A stretch of DNA of 64,000 nt, taken from positions 1 to 64,000 of the forward strand of contig ONOL01000006.1 of the NCBI GenBank assembly GCA_900319465.1, read 5' to 3'. Each line of letters starts with the position of its first letter. Within the stretch, counting starts at the first letter, position 1. Position numbers and translations under genes: made by a program. This stretch comes from an uncultured Eubacteriales bacterium. Its GTDB lineage: Bacteria; Bacillota; Clostridia; Oscillospirales; Oscillospiraceae. This document shows, one piece after another, positions 17,572 through 27,895 of this stretch. The notes beneath the pieces are model-generated. The model worked only from the letters and a program-made list of their open reading frames with translations, ran no database searches and was not told the DNA's origin.

Positions 17572-18255
17572 TCAGTACTTCTCGTCCGGGACGCCCTCGG
17601 CGTTTTCCCGCTCCATCGCGAGCTTGACGACGCGGCTGGTGCCGAGGCGGTCGGCGCCGAGCGCGATGAAGTCCTCCGCGTCCTGGAGGGAGGAGATGCC
17701 GCCGGCGGCCTTGACCTTGACGAAGGAGGGGCAGTGCTCGCGCATGAGCTTCACGTCCTCGCGGGTGGCGCCGCCCCTGGAGAAGCCGGTGGAGGTCTTG
17801 ATGTACTCCGCGCCGCACTTGGTGACGATCTCACACATCTTGACCTTCTCCTCCTCGGTCAGCAGGCAGCACTCGATGATGACCTTCAGCAGGGTCCCGG
17901 GCACGGCCTCGGCGACGGCCCTGATGTCCCTCTCCACCAGGTCCCAGCAGCCGTCCTTGACCATGGAGAGGTTGATGACCATATCGACCTCGTCCGCGCC
18001 GTTTTTGACCGCGTCGGCCGCCTCAAAGGCTTTGACGGCGCTGGTATTGTAGCCGTTCGGGAAGCCGATGACGGTGCAGACCTTCATCCTGTCGCCGACG
18101 TAGCGCTTGGCGCCGGCCACGTGGCAGGGCGGGATGCACACGGAGGCGCAGCGGTATCTGATCGCCTGGTCGCAGAGCTTGCGGATCTCCTCGCTCGTGC
18201 AGTCCACGCGCAGCAGGGTATGGTCGCATTTTTCAAGGATCTCGTTGATTTCCAT
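17572..18255 (-). CDS. deoC: Deoxyribose-phosphate aldolase
   Basis: 227 residues; the ATG at 18255 has AAAGGAG eight bases upstream, so longer in-frame starts are rejected. Catalytic motifs of the DeoC TIM barrel are visible: the substrate-side strand VCTVIGFPNGYN, the Schiff-base lysine in EYIKTSTGFSRGGAT, and the second lysine in FVKVKAAGGI. It splits 2-deoxyribose 5-phosphate into glyceraldehyde 3-phosphate and acetaldehyde for deoxynucleoside breakdown. It appears monocistronic; the adjacent SSB-like gene is divergent and infC is separated by its own promoter. Confidence 0.96.
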   Translation of the reverse strand: MEINEILEKCDHTLLRVDCTSEEIRKLCDQAIRYRCASVCIPPCHVAGAKRYVGDRMKVCTVIGFPNGYNTSAVKAFEAADAVKNGADEVDMVINLSMVKDGCWDLVERDIRAVAEAVPGTLLKVIIECCLLTEEEKVKMCEIVTKCGAEYIKTSTGFSRGGATREDVKLMREHCPSFVKVKAAGGISSLQDAEDFIALGADRLGTSRVVKLAMERENAEGVPDEKY

Positions 18256-18408
18256 ACAGATTACTCCTTTGTCGTTTCTGTTTGAAGCTGCCTCCATTAT
18301 ATCCGTTTTCCCTGTCATATTCAAGAGCCGGTGCGGAATAGATTGGACTATCCTTTTCGATTGCGAAACGACTGTCGCAGCGGAAATCCAAACAAAGGAG
18401 CCTCAACC

Positions 18409-19029
18409 ATGGACATGATCCCGGAAAACAACGTACTGCGTCTCGTGGGGACGCTTGCGGGCCGCCCGGCCTTTTCCCACAGCGGCCGCGGCGTGGAATT
18501 CTGGCAGTTTCCGCTCTCGGTGCTCCGGCTTTCGGGCACGGCGGACGTACTCAATGTGATCGTGCGGCGGGAGCTGCTGGAGGCGGCGGCGCTCTCGGCG
18601 GGCGACAAGCTGCTCGTGCAGGGGGAGCTGCGCAGCTTCAACAACCGGCGCGGCGAGGGCGCGAAGCTGGTCATCACGGCCTACGCGCGGGAGCTCTCGC
18701 TCTGCTCCGGCGAGGACGAGAACCGGCTGCAGCTGCTCGGCACGCTCTGCAAAGCGCCCACGCTGCGCCAGACGCCGCTCGGCCGGGACATCTGCGACCT
18801 CATGCTGGCGGTCAACCGGCACTACGGCCGTTCGGACTATCTGCCCTGCATCTGCTGGGGCGCGCTTGCGCGGCAGGCGGCGGGCTGGCAGGTCGGCGAC
18901 CGGCTGCGCCTTGAGGGGCGCGTGCAGAGCCGCAGCTACCTCAAGCTCACCGAAGAGGGCACGGTGGAACGCACGGCCTATGAGGTCAGCGTCCTCACCG
19001 CCTCCCCTGCCGCGCCCTGCCTCCCCTGA
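18409..19029 (+). CDS. Tandem OB-fold single-stranded-DNA-binding-like protein
   Basis: 206 residues. AAAGGAG lies eight bases before the ATG at 18409. Two SSB-type OB folds follow one another: residues about 8-100 (NVLRLVGTLAGRPAFSHSGR ... LLVQGELRSFNNRR) and about 104-195 (NRLQLLGTLCKAPTLRQTPLGRDICDLMLAVNRHYG ... LRLEGRVQSRSY). Each repeats the SSB pattern of a first strand, G-rich turn, and a final QG/EGR(V/L)xSR strand. The acidic C-terminal tip that recruits partners in true SSB is absent (ends AAPCLP), so this is not the main replicative SSB. PriB-like or recombination roles are possible. Confidence 0.8.
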   Translation: MDMIPENNVLRLVGTLAGRPAFSHSGRGVEFWQFPLSVLRLSGTADVLNVIVRRELLEAAALSAGDKLLVQGELRSFNNRRGEGAKLVITAYARELSLCSGEDENRLQLLGTLCKAPTLRQTPLGRDICDLMLAVNRHYGRSDYLPCICWGALARQAAGWQVGDRLRLEGRVQSRSYLKLTEEGTVERTAYEVSVLTASPAAPCLP

Positions 19030-19106
19030 AAGGAGCGCCGCCGGAGGCGGCGGGGCCGTCCGGACTGTCTTTTCCTGTCAAGCGCGCACTGCTTTTGTCA
19101 AAGAGC

Positions 19107-19135
19107 TTGACGGCCTCTGGGAAATACATTATGTT
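19107..19135 (+). promoter_or_regulatory. Promoter of the secreted 182-aa gene
   Basis: TTGACG (19107-19112), 17-base spacer, TATGTT (19130-19135), followed directly by GGAGG (19143-19147) and the ATG at 19152, so the transcript has a very short leader. Confidence 0.55.
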
Positions 19136-19151
19136 AACTCCCGGAGGTGGT

Positions 19152-19700
19152 ATGATGAAAAAAAGTCGGTGGCTCCTGCTCGTTCTTGCGGTGCTGGGCC
19201 TCCTGTGCGCAAACCTGCGTGTGCAGTACCGGGTCACGGTGGCGGGCGCGTCGCTGCCCGGGCGTTACAGCCCCTCGGTGCTGCGGGAGGGACAGCGCGC
19301 GGCCGAGGCGGCGGCAGACGAGATCCTGCGCTATGACGCGAAAATGCCGGAGACGCATCTGCGCCTGGGCTTCGGCTTCCGGCGGCCGGAGAACGACGTG
19401 AAGGCCCTGACCGCGGCGCTTCTCGACGCGGTTTCAGGCGTTGCGCGGGCGGACGCGGTCACCGTCAACGGCATTCGCCTCGGCACGGTGCCGGACGGCG
19501 AGCGGTTCTGCCGGGCGCTGCGGGATTCCATCCTGAATCAGATGCCCACGGCCGCGGTTTCCGGCAACATCAGCGGGCAGCTCAGCCTGCGCAGGGTTTA
19601 CACCCGCGCCGACGGCCATACGAACGACGAGGACATGGTGCTGCTGGTAACGGGCATGGCTCCCGTGATCTATCTGGACGGCAGCGGCAAGCTGGCCTGA
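19152..19700 (+). CDS. Secreted or membrane-anchored protein of unknown function
   Basis: 182 residues. The start MMKKSRWLLLVLAVLGLLCA follows GGAGGTGGT and forms a signal peptide or single N-terminal anchor. The mature part (RVTVAGASLPGRYSPSVLRE...) has alternating beta strands and helices, contains no cysteine pair or catalytic motif that I recognise, and ends with a beta-rich segment (VLLVTGMAPVIYLDGSG). It stands alone with its own promoter and terminator. Function unknown; the VTVAG...LPG opening loosely recalls domains preceding cell-wall peptidases, but none is attached. Confidence 0.75.
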   Translation: MMKKSRWLLLVLAVLGLLCANLRVQYRVTVAGASLPGRYSPSVLREGQRAAEAAADEILRYDAKMPETHLRLGFGFRRPENDVKALTAALLDAVSGVARADAVTVNGIRLGTVPDGERFCRALRDSILNQMPTAAVSGNISGQLSLRRVYTRADGHTNDEDMVLLVTGMAPVIYLDGSGKLA

Positions 19701-19770
19701 AAAACGGGCTTCCCTCCGCAGGGACGGCCGTCACTCGTCCCTGCGACAGACGGCAGGAGCGAAAAAGAGA

Positions 19771-19811
19771 ACAGGCGGATTCGTACACGGCTTCGGTACG
19801 GATTCGCCTGT
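19771..19811. terminator. Bidirectional terminator
   Basis: ACAGGCGGATTCGTAC pairs with GTACGGATTCGCCTGT (two wobble pairs) around a nine-base loop; flanked by GAAAAAGAGA and TTTTCTCT. Separates the secreted protein gene from the convergent DUF523 gene. Confidence 0.8.
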
Positions 19812-19889
19812 TTTCTCTGCAAAAACCCAGCCGGGTTCTGCCGGGCGGCCGACGGTCGATCCCGCGGCAGCAGGTACGTCATGCTTTTT

Positions 19890-20342
19890 TCACATCCGCG
19901 GATCGTTTATCAAATCCCCGGCCCCGCTCTCGCCGAAGACCGCGATCCCGGCGTCCCGCAGGGCTTCCGCGGCCACGCCGAAGCCGGGGACCAGCGTTCC
20001 CGAAAAGCTGCCGTCGTAGATGCCGCCGCTGCCGCAGGAGGGGCTGCGCTCTTTCATCAACGCGGCGCCGCAGCGGTATTTTCCCGCAAGCGCCAGCGCG
20101 ATCCGGGCGCCCTTGGCATACTCTGCGGTGACGTCGCGTCCGCCGCGGCTCACGACACGCGCACCTCTGCGCTCGGCCGGCTCCCGCGGGACAGGCAGCC
20201 CGCCCGCGCATTCGGGGCAGACAGGGATCAGGCGATACCGTTCCCGCAGCGCCGCGAGGGTCTCCCCCGCCAGCGCGTTGCTGCCGCCGCAGTATTTGCA
20301 GTCAAAGCCCAGCAGGCAGGCGCTGACGAGCAGCGTCCTCAT
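19890..20342 (-). CDS. DUF523 family protein
   Basis: 150 residues, the usual single-domain length. Family features are the Cys-rich N-terminus (VSACLLGFDCKYCGGSN), CPECAGGLPVPREPAE, and SPSCGSGGIYDGSFSG; these cysteines suggest a metal or Fe-S site. Function is not established for the family. Its ATG overlaps the stop of the macro-domain gene by four bases, so it is the third gene of an operon with the ClpE-like ATPase. Confidence 0.9.
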   Translation of the reverse strand: MRTLLVSACLLGFDCKYCGGSNALAGETLAALRERYRLIPVCPECAGGLPVPREPAERRGARVVSRGGRDVTAEYAKGARIALALAGKYRCGAALMKERSPSCGSGGIYDGSFSGTLVPGFGVAAEALRDAGIAVFGESGAGDLINDPRM

Positions 20343-20847
20343 GTCAGCTTCTCCAGCGCTTCCCGGTAGAAGCTCTCGGTGCGCTCGTCAAAGCAGACCA
20401 TGCGTACGCGCTCGATCTCCGGGTGTCCGTCCAGATACGCCGCGATCGTGCCGATCGCGATCCGCGCGGCCTTGTCGAGCGGGAATCGGTACACGCCGGT
20501 GCTGATGGAGGGGAAGTCCACGGTCCGGCAGCCGTATTCGCTTGCCAGCGCCAGGCAGGAGCGGTAGCAGGATGCGAGCAGCTCCTCCTCGCCGTGCCCG
20601 CCGCCGTGCCAAACGGGGCCGGGCGTGTGGATCACGTACCTTGCCGGGAGCCGGTAGCCTTTGGTGATCTTGGCCTTTCCGGTCTCGCAGCCGTTCAGCG
20701 TGCGGCATTCGCGCAGCAGCTCCGGCCCGGCCGCGCGGTGGATGGCGCCGTCCACGCCCCCGCCGCCGAGCAGCGAGCAGTTGGCGGCGTTGACGATGGC
20801 GTCCGCGTCCTGCCGCGTGATATCGCCGCGGATGACCTCAATGCGTT

Positions 20848-20851
<4 letters not shown>
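20339..20851 (-). CDS. Macro-domain protein (O-acetyl-ADP-ribose/ADP-ribosyl hydrolase)
   Basis: 170 residues, a complete MacroD/YmdB-like macro domain. Motifs: GDITRQDADAIVNAANCSLLGGGGVDGAIHRAAG (first loop, with the NAAN and GGGGVDGAIH signatures), PARYVIHTPGP, and the phosphate-binding loop SISTGVYRFP. The enzyme binds ADP-ribose and removes acetyl or ADP-ribosyl groups. It overlaps both neighbours by four bases: the ClpE-like ATPase upstream and DUF523 downstream. The coupling with an unfoldase suggests a link between ADP-ribosylation and protein quality control, which is inference. Confidence 0.93.
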
Positions 20852-23166
<2,315 letters not shown>

Positions 23167-23302
23167 TTTGCCTCCTTGGATACTATGTACAGCAAACTCG
23201 CCTCGCGCAAACTGTGCGAAAGCAAAAGGGTGTGATTCGGGAATTCTGTTGTAACTCCCCCGGCCGCCGGGAGCGGACGCGGAGGCCTCGTGACAGCCGA
23301 AC

Positions 23303-23323
23303 GGGCGGCCGCAAGGGCCGCCC
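23303..23323 (+). terminator. Hairpin followed by T-run
   Basis: GGGCGGCC-GCAAG-GGCCGCCC followed by CATTTTTTT on the plus strand. No rightward gene precedes it, so it may terminate antisense transcription entering the cvpA-clpE gap (23167-23412), which holds no gene. Confidence 0.4.
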
Positions 23324-23412
23324 CATTTTTTTGCGGAAGAGCCGATTTTTCTGACCTCCCGGGCAAAGCGGCGGCTCGCCGCGCCGCCGGGCCGGGAAGG
23401 CAGCGCGCTGCC

Positions 23413-24132
23413 TCACAGCAGGCTGTCGGTGATGAAGCGGAAGGCAAGGAAGAAGCGGGCGAGCGTGGTGCTGCCCAGCGTATCCTTGCCGATGAGGAGA
23501 CCGAAGAAGCTCAGCAGCCAGCACAGCAGCACGCAGTAGAAGATCCCCTTCAGGAAACCGAGCGTCGCGCCGCCGATCTCATCCAGCAATTCCAGGTTGG
23601 GGAGGCGGAAGGACATATTCCCCACGTTTCCGATGGCGACCAGCACGATCAGGATCAGCAGGAAGCTGATAACGAGGCCGCCAACGTAGCAGATGGCGTC
23701 GCTGAGGGTGGAAATAACCGCGTTCTGCATGCTCATGCCGGTCTCATCGGAGACCTGCACGGCCCACTCGCCGAGCTCCTCGGCCCGGTCGTTGTAAAAG
23801 CCCATCGTGCGGAAGCACTCGTAGGCGTAGTCGTAGCGCAGGGAGGGGTCCTGCGCCAGCACATCCTCAAGCGAGAGGCTGCTGTCGCCGTAGCCCATCT
23901 CCTCCAGCACGTTGTCTCGGGTCTTCTGGGAGCTGATGAAGCCGTCCACGAAAGGCTGCAGCGCGGGCACCACCTCGTGGGAATAGGCGGAGGACAGAAG
24001 GCTGCCGCCGAACAGGGCGATCACGATGGCGAGGATGCCGGCGACGCCGCCGATCAGCCCGCGCCGGTAGCCGCCCCAGGTGCAGAGCGCCACGATCACC
24101 AGCAGAACGATATCGATAATGAGTCTGATCAT
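23413..24132 (-). CDS. cvpA: CvpA family membrane protein
   Basis: 239 residues with hydrophobic helices at about 5-22, 28-48, 150-175 and 195-220, matching the CvpA family. The N-terminal IDIVLLVIVALCTWGGYRRGLIGGVAGI is diagnostic, including the positively charged YRRG turn followed by a Gly-rich helix. An insertion of about 80 residues between helices 2 and 3 faces the outside. CvpA homologues are linked to colicin V production and purine-related envelope phenotypes, but the mechanism is unclear. The start has only a weak ribosome-binding site (GGGTG). Confidence 0.88.
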   Translation of the reverse strand: MIRLIIDIVLLVIVALCTWGGYRRGLIGGVAGILAIVIALFGGSLLSSAYSHEVVPALQPFVDGFISSQKTRDNVLEEMGYGDSSLSLEDVLAQDPSLRYDYAYECFRTMGFYNDRAEELGEWAVQVSDETGMSMQNAVISTLSDAICYVGGLVISFLLILIVLVAIGNVGNMSFRLPNLELLDEIGGATLGFLKGIFYCVLLCWLLSFFGLLIGKDTLGSTTLARFFLAFRFITDSLL

Positions 24133-24269
24133 TTTCTTTCACCCACTCCGCGCGGGCAGAGCCCGCGCTTGGTTGTAGCGTTATTGTAACATGGATTTGT
24201 GAATAAATAAACTGTTTTGTTTTTCCTTTCCCTCATCGCGCACCGGGCGCGTGAAGGCGGTTTCGCCCG

Positions 24270-25034
24270 TCAGCGCAGCATCATCTCTCCGACCGCGCCG
24301 TCGTACCAAATCCGGTTGAGGTACAGTCCCTGCGGCGGCATGGTCGGGCCGGTGAGGCGACGGTCGCCCTTTTCTAAGAGCGCCGGGATCTCTTCGGGAC
24401 GGAGCTTGCCGTAGGAGGCGTAGATCATGGTGCCGACCATGGCCCGGCACATATTGTAGAGGAAGCCGTCGGCGCAGATGGAGACCGTGATGAGCTCGCC
24501 CTGCTTCTCCGCCCGGCACCAGTAGACGGTGCGCACGGTGGTTTTCGTCTCGGTGCCCACGCTGCGCACGGCGCGAAAGTCGTGGGTGCCCTCGAAGGCG
24601 CGGGCTGCGGCCTGCATCTGTTCCAGATTCAGATCCTGGGGATAAAAGCATGCCCTTTTCTGCAAAAAAGGATCCCGAATATTGCTATTGTGTATTTTGT
24701 AGATATATTCCTTTTTTATACAGGAGCCGATGGCGTTGAACTCCTCCGGCGCCTCCACCGCGTCCTGCACGGCGATGTCCGCGGGCAGGCGGGAGTTGAC
24801 GGCGAGGGCCATGCGCTCGATGGGGATGCGGCAGTCGGAGCGGAAATTTGCGCAGTAGCGCAGGGCGTGCACGCCCGCGTCGGTGCGTCCGCAGCCGACG
24901 GTCCTGACCGGATGGCCGCAGACCTTCGTGAGCGCCGTCTCCAGCGTCTCCGCCACCGTGATCTCGTTTTTCTGTACCTGCCAGCCGTGATATCCGCTTC
25001 CGTCGTAGCTCAGGCGCAAAGCGATGTTTCTCAT
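24270..25034 (-). CDS. truA: tRNA pseudouridine synthase A
   Basis: 254 residues. AAGGA lies nine bases before the ATG at 25034. The catalytic aspartate is in VGCGRTDAGVHAL (residue about 53), preceded by LSYDGSGYHGWQVQ; the C-terminal half has TDFRAVRSVG-like FRAVRS and FLYNMCRAMVGTM. It isomerises U38-40 of tRNA anticodon arms. The 75-base stretch around 24650-24725 is much AT-richer than the rest, although the encoded KKEYIYKIHN segment is conserved in TruA. Last gene of the ecfA1-ecfA2-ecfT-truA cluster known from many Firmicutes, separated here by a 217-base hairpin-rich gap. Confidence 0.96.
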   Translation of the reverse strand: MRNIALRLSYDGSGYHGWQVQKNEITVAETLETALTKVCGHPVRTVGCGRTDAGVHALRYCANFRSDCRIPIERMALAVNSRLPADIAVQDAVEAPEEFNAIGSCIKKEYIYKIHNSNIRDPFLQKRACFYPQDLNLEQMQAAARAFEGTHDFRAVRSVGTETKTTVRTVYWCRAEKQGELITVSICADGFLYNMCRAMVGTMIYASYGKLRPEEIPALLEKGDRRLTGPTMPPQGLYLNRIWYDGAVGEMMLR

Positions 25035-25087
25035 AACCAAGCTTCCTTATAATGACTATACAATGGCGAAAAACCAGAAGGCTTTTC

Positions 25088-25225
25088 GCCGCGCCGCATT
25101 GCGGCGCGGCAAAACAGCGCGGCTGTTTTGCCATATATTCATTGCAATAAGAATCGGGCGAATGATTCACAGCATCATTCGCTGCCAAACTTGTCGTTAT
25201 CAGCTCCCCCTGTGCAGGGGGAGCT
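25088..25225. repeat. Cluster of four hairpins between ecfT and truA
   Basis: Four inverted repeats follow one another: GCCGCGCCGC/GCGGCGCGGC (25088-25110), AAAACAGC/GCTGTTTT (25111-25129), GCGAATGAT/ATCATTCGC (about 25159-25183) and AGCTCCCCCT/AGGGGGAGCT (25202-25225). All stems are perfect. No gene fits here; the arrangement resembles a REP/MITE-like intergenic element. Confidence 0.55.
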
Positions 25226-25251
25226 CCCGCGCGGCGGCCGAGGGGCCGTCC

Positions 25252-26049
25252 CTACAATCTCCAATGCTTCAGTACGATCACCGCGGCGAGAAGCAGCAGG
25301 CCGCAGGCAAAGGCGATCGCGTCCCTGCGCTCCATGGAAAGCTGCTTCATGCGGGTACGTCCCTCGCCGCCGTGGTAGCAGCGGCTCTCCATGGCGACGG
25401 CCAGCTCGTCCGCCCGCCGGAAGGCGGAGACGAACAGCGGCACCAGGATCGGCAGCAGCGCGCGGGCGCGCTGGAGCAGGTTCCCGGTCTCAAAATCCGC
25501 GCCGCGGGCCTTCTGGGCGGACATGATCTTGTCCGTCTCCTCGATCAGCGTCGGGATGAAGCGCAGCGCCATGGACATCATGATGGTCATCTCATGCACC
25601 GGGACGCGCAGCTTCTTGAGCGGGTTCATCAAAAGCTCCAGCCCGTCGGTCAGCTCCATGGGGCTGGTGGTATAGGTCAGCAGGAAGGTGCCCGCGATCA
25701 GCAGCGTGATCCTGAGCATCATCTTCACCGCTCGTTCGATCCCCTCCCAGGTAATGATCCAGCCGGGGACGATGGGTCTGCCCGTCGTATAGAAGATGTT
25801 GAGCAGCGCCGTGAGGGCGATGATGAAGAGCATGGGCTTGAGGCCCTTGAAGATGCTCCTCGGGCTGATGTGCGAGACCGCCATGCAGGCGACCGTCGCC
25901 GCGAGCACGAGCGCGTAGCCCGCCCAGCCGGAGGCCTGGAAGAGCGCCACGATATACAGGAACACCAGGATCAGCTTGGTGCGGGGGTCGAGCCGGTGCG
26001 CGACGGTATCGCCGGGGAAATACTGGCCGAGAGTAATGTCCTTCAGCAT
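25252..26049 (-). CDS. ecfT: ECF transporter transmembrane subunit EcfT
   Basis: 265 residues with about five to six membrane helices. The start GQYFPGDTVAHRLDPRTKLILVF is the classical EcfT opening, and the cytoplasmic coupling helices have the Ala-Arg-Gly signature (QKARGADFETG and SAFRRADELAVAMESRCYHG). EcfT joins two ATPases to exchangeable vitamin-binding S components. It overlaps ecfA2 by seven bases. No S component is encoded nearby, so this is the shared core module. Confidence 0.95.
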   Translation of the reverse strand: MLKDITLGQYFPGDTVAHRLDPRTKLILVFLYIVALFQASGWAGYALVLAATVACMAVSHISPRSIFKGLKPMLFIIALTALLNIFYTTGRPIVPGWIITWEGIERAVKMMLRITLLIAGTFLLTYTTSPMELTDGLELLMNPLKKLRVPVHEMTIMMSMALRFIPTLIEETDKIMSAQKARGADFETGNLLQRARALLPILVPLFVSAFRRADELAVAMESRCYHGGEGRTRMKQLSMERRDAIAFACGLLLLAAVIVLKHWRL

Positions 26050-26903
26050 GTGCCCACCCCCTTCGCCCGCTTCACGGCCTCAAGGAGCTGCCGGTGTGTA
26101 TAGATGGCCTCGGGCAGCGCCATGCCCCTCTCCCGCAGCGCCATGGCGACGGAAGTAGCCTGGGGGACGGCGAGGCCGATGTTGATGAGCTCCTTCGGAC
26201 GGGAAAAGACCTCCTCGGGCGTGCCGTCCATAGCCACGTGCCCGTGGTCAAAGACGATCAGGCGCTCGGTAAGGCGCGCGGCGTCGTCCATGTTGTGGCT
26301 GACGATGATGACGGTGGCGCCGCTCTGCTCGCGGTAGCGGCAGATGTTGTCCATGATCTGGCGGCAGCCGGCGGGGTCGAGCCCCGCGGTAGGCTCGTCG
26401 AGGATCAGCACGCCGGGGCGCATGGCGATGACGCCCGCGATGGCGACGCGGCGCTTCTGCCCGCCGGAGAGCTCCAGCGGGGAGCGCGCGAAGAGGCTCT
26501 CGTCCACGCCGACGAAGCCCGCGGCCTCGCGCACGCGCTCGTCGATCTCCTCCTTCGCGATCCCCATGTTTTTCGGGCCGAAGGCAATATCGGCGAATAC
26601 GGTCTCCTCGAAGAGCTGGTATTCCGGGTACTGGAACACGAGCCCCACCTTCCGCTTCACGTCGCGGCGGGAGGCTTTGTCCTTATGGATATCCTCCCCG
26701 TCCAGCAGCACGCGGCCGGAGGTCGGCTGCAGGAGGGCGTTGAGATGCTGGATGAAGGTGGACTTGCCGGAGCCGGTATGCCCCAGCAGCCCAACGAACT
26801 GTCCCGCGGGGATCGTGAGGCTCACGCCCTCGACGGCGACCTTTTCAAACGGAGTGTGCGCGCTGTACGTGTGGCACAGCTCCTCAACGGTGAGTACAGA
26901 CAT
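26043..26903 (-). CDS. ecfA2: ECF transporter ATPase EcfA2
   Basis: 286 residues. Walker A GHTGSGKSTFIQHLNALL, Q-loop FQYPEYQLFEETV, signature LSGGQKRRVAIAGVIAM, Walker B VLILDEPTAGLDP and switch VSHNM are all present. The FQYPEYQLFEETV Q-loop region is typical of the EcfA2 paralogue. It powers vitamin or metal uptake through EcfT. It lies between ecfA1 (4-base gap) and ecfT (overlap). Confidence 0.96.
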   Translation of the reverse strand: MSVLTVEELCHTYSAHTPFEKVAVEGVSLTIPAGQFVGLLGHTGSGKSTFIQHLNALLQPTSGRVLLDGEDIHKDKASRRDVKRKVGLVFQYPEYQLFEETVFADIAFGPKNMGIAKEEIDERVREAAGFVGVDESLFARSPLELSGGQKRRVAIAGVIAMRPGVLILDEPTAGLDPAGCRQIMDNICRYREQSGATVIIVSHNMDDAARLTERLIVFDHGHVAMDGTPEEVFSRPKELINIGLAVPQATSVAMALRERGMALPEAIYTHRQLLEAVKRAKGVGTC

Positions 26904-26907
26904 AGGC

Positions 26908-27789
26908 TTACTGATCCTTCCGGTCCCTCCCGCATCGCGCTGCGGTGAAGGCTGGTGATTCGTCTGACGCGCGCATGACGGCGTCGGCGCAGGGCTCAGC
27001 CTGCAGGATATCGAGCGGCAGCGAAAAACCTGCCTTGTTGAGATCGAAGCAGAGCCGTACGGTCTCGGGCACGTCGAGTCCCTCCCGCTCCATCAGCTCG
27101 ACCTGCGAGAAGACCTCGCCGGGCGTACCGTCCGCGGCGATTTTGCCGTTGGACATGACGACGAGGCGGTCGGCGCCGACGCACTCCTCCATATGGTGGG
27201 TGATGAGCACGACGGTCATGCCGGACTCGCGGCAGAGCCGCGTCACGGTGGCGACGACCTCGCGCCGGCCCTGGGGGTCAAGCATGGCGGTCGGCTCGTC
27301 GAGGACGAGCACGCGCGGCTGCATGGCGATGACGCCTGCGATGGCGACGCGCTGCTTTTGTCCGCCGGAGAGCAGGTGCGGCGCGTGCTGCCGGTATTCG
27401 AACATCCCGACGGTCCGGAGCGCGCTGTCCACGCGCTCGCGGATCTCCTCCGGGGGAACGCCGAGGTTTTCCGGCGCGAAGGCGACGTCCTCCTCGACGA
27501 CGTTGGCCACGATCTGGTTGTCCGGGTTCTGGAACACCATGCCCACGCAGCGGCGCACGTCGAGCAGGCGCTGCTCGTCGGCGGTGTCGATCCCGTTCAC
27601 GAACACCTTGCCCCCGGTGGGCAGGAGGATGGCGTTCATATGCTTGGCAAGGGTGGACTTGCCGGAGCCGTTATGCCCCAGCACGGCCACAAAGCTCCCC
27701 TCCTCGATCTCCAGGTCTACGCCGCAGAGGCTGTCCCGGTCGGAATCGGGGTAGCTGAAATGTACGTTTTCGAATCGAATGATGCTCAT
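26908..27789 (-). CDS. ecfA1: ECF transporter ATPase EcfA1
   Basis: 293 residues from the ATG at 27789, which has AAAGGA six bases upstream; the open frame extends further upstream without a start site. Motifs: Walker A GHNGSGKSTLAKHMNAIL, Q-loop FQNPDNQIVANVVEEDVAF (typical of EcfA1), signature LSGGQKQRVAIAGV, Walker B VLVLDEPTAMLDP and ITHHMEE switch. A C-terminal tail of about 25 residues is Ala-rich and looks poorly conserved. First gene of the ecfA1-ecfA2-ecfT set. Confidence 0.96.
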   Translation of the reverse strand: MSIIRFENVHFSYPDSDRDSLCGVDLEIEEGSFVAVLGHNGSGKSTLAKHMNAILLPTGGKVFVNGIDTADEQRLLDVRRCVGMVFQNPDNQIVANVVEEDVAFAPENLGVPPEEIRERVDSALRTVGMFEYRQHAPHLLSGGQKQRVAIAGVIAMQPRVLVLDEPTAMLDPQGRREVVATVTRLCRESGMTVVLITHHMEECVGADRLVVMSNGKIAADGTPGEVFSQVELMEREGLDVPETVRLCFDLNKAGFSLPLDILQAEPCADAVMRASDESPAFTAARCGRDRKDQ

Positions 27790-27895
27790 AGCGTCCTTTC
27801 CCGCATCCTCTGGATGGGAATTGTCTCCCTGCGCCGGCGTCGGGTCAGGCAAGCCGGCCTTAGCGCCCGCGGCAGTCAATCGGGCGAAGGAGGCC

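Noticed and set aside
23167..23290. CtsR heat-shock operator before the ClpE-like gene
   Set aside because: No GTCAAA-type direct repeat is present.
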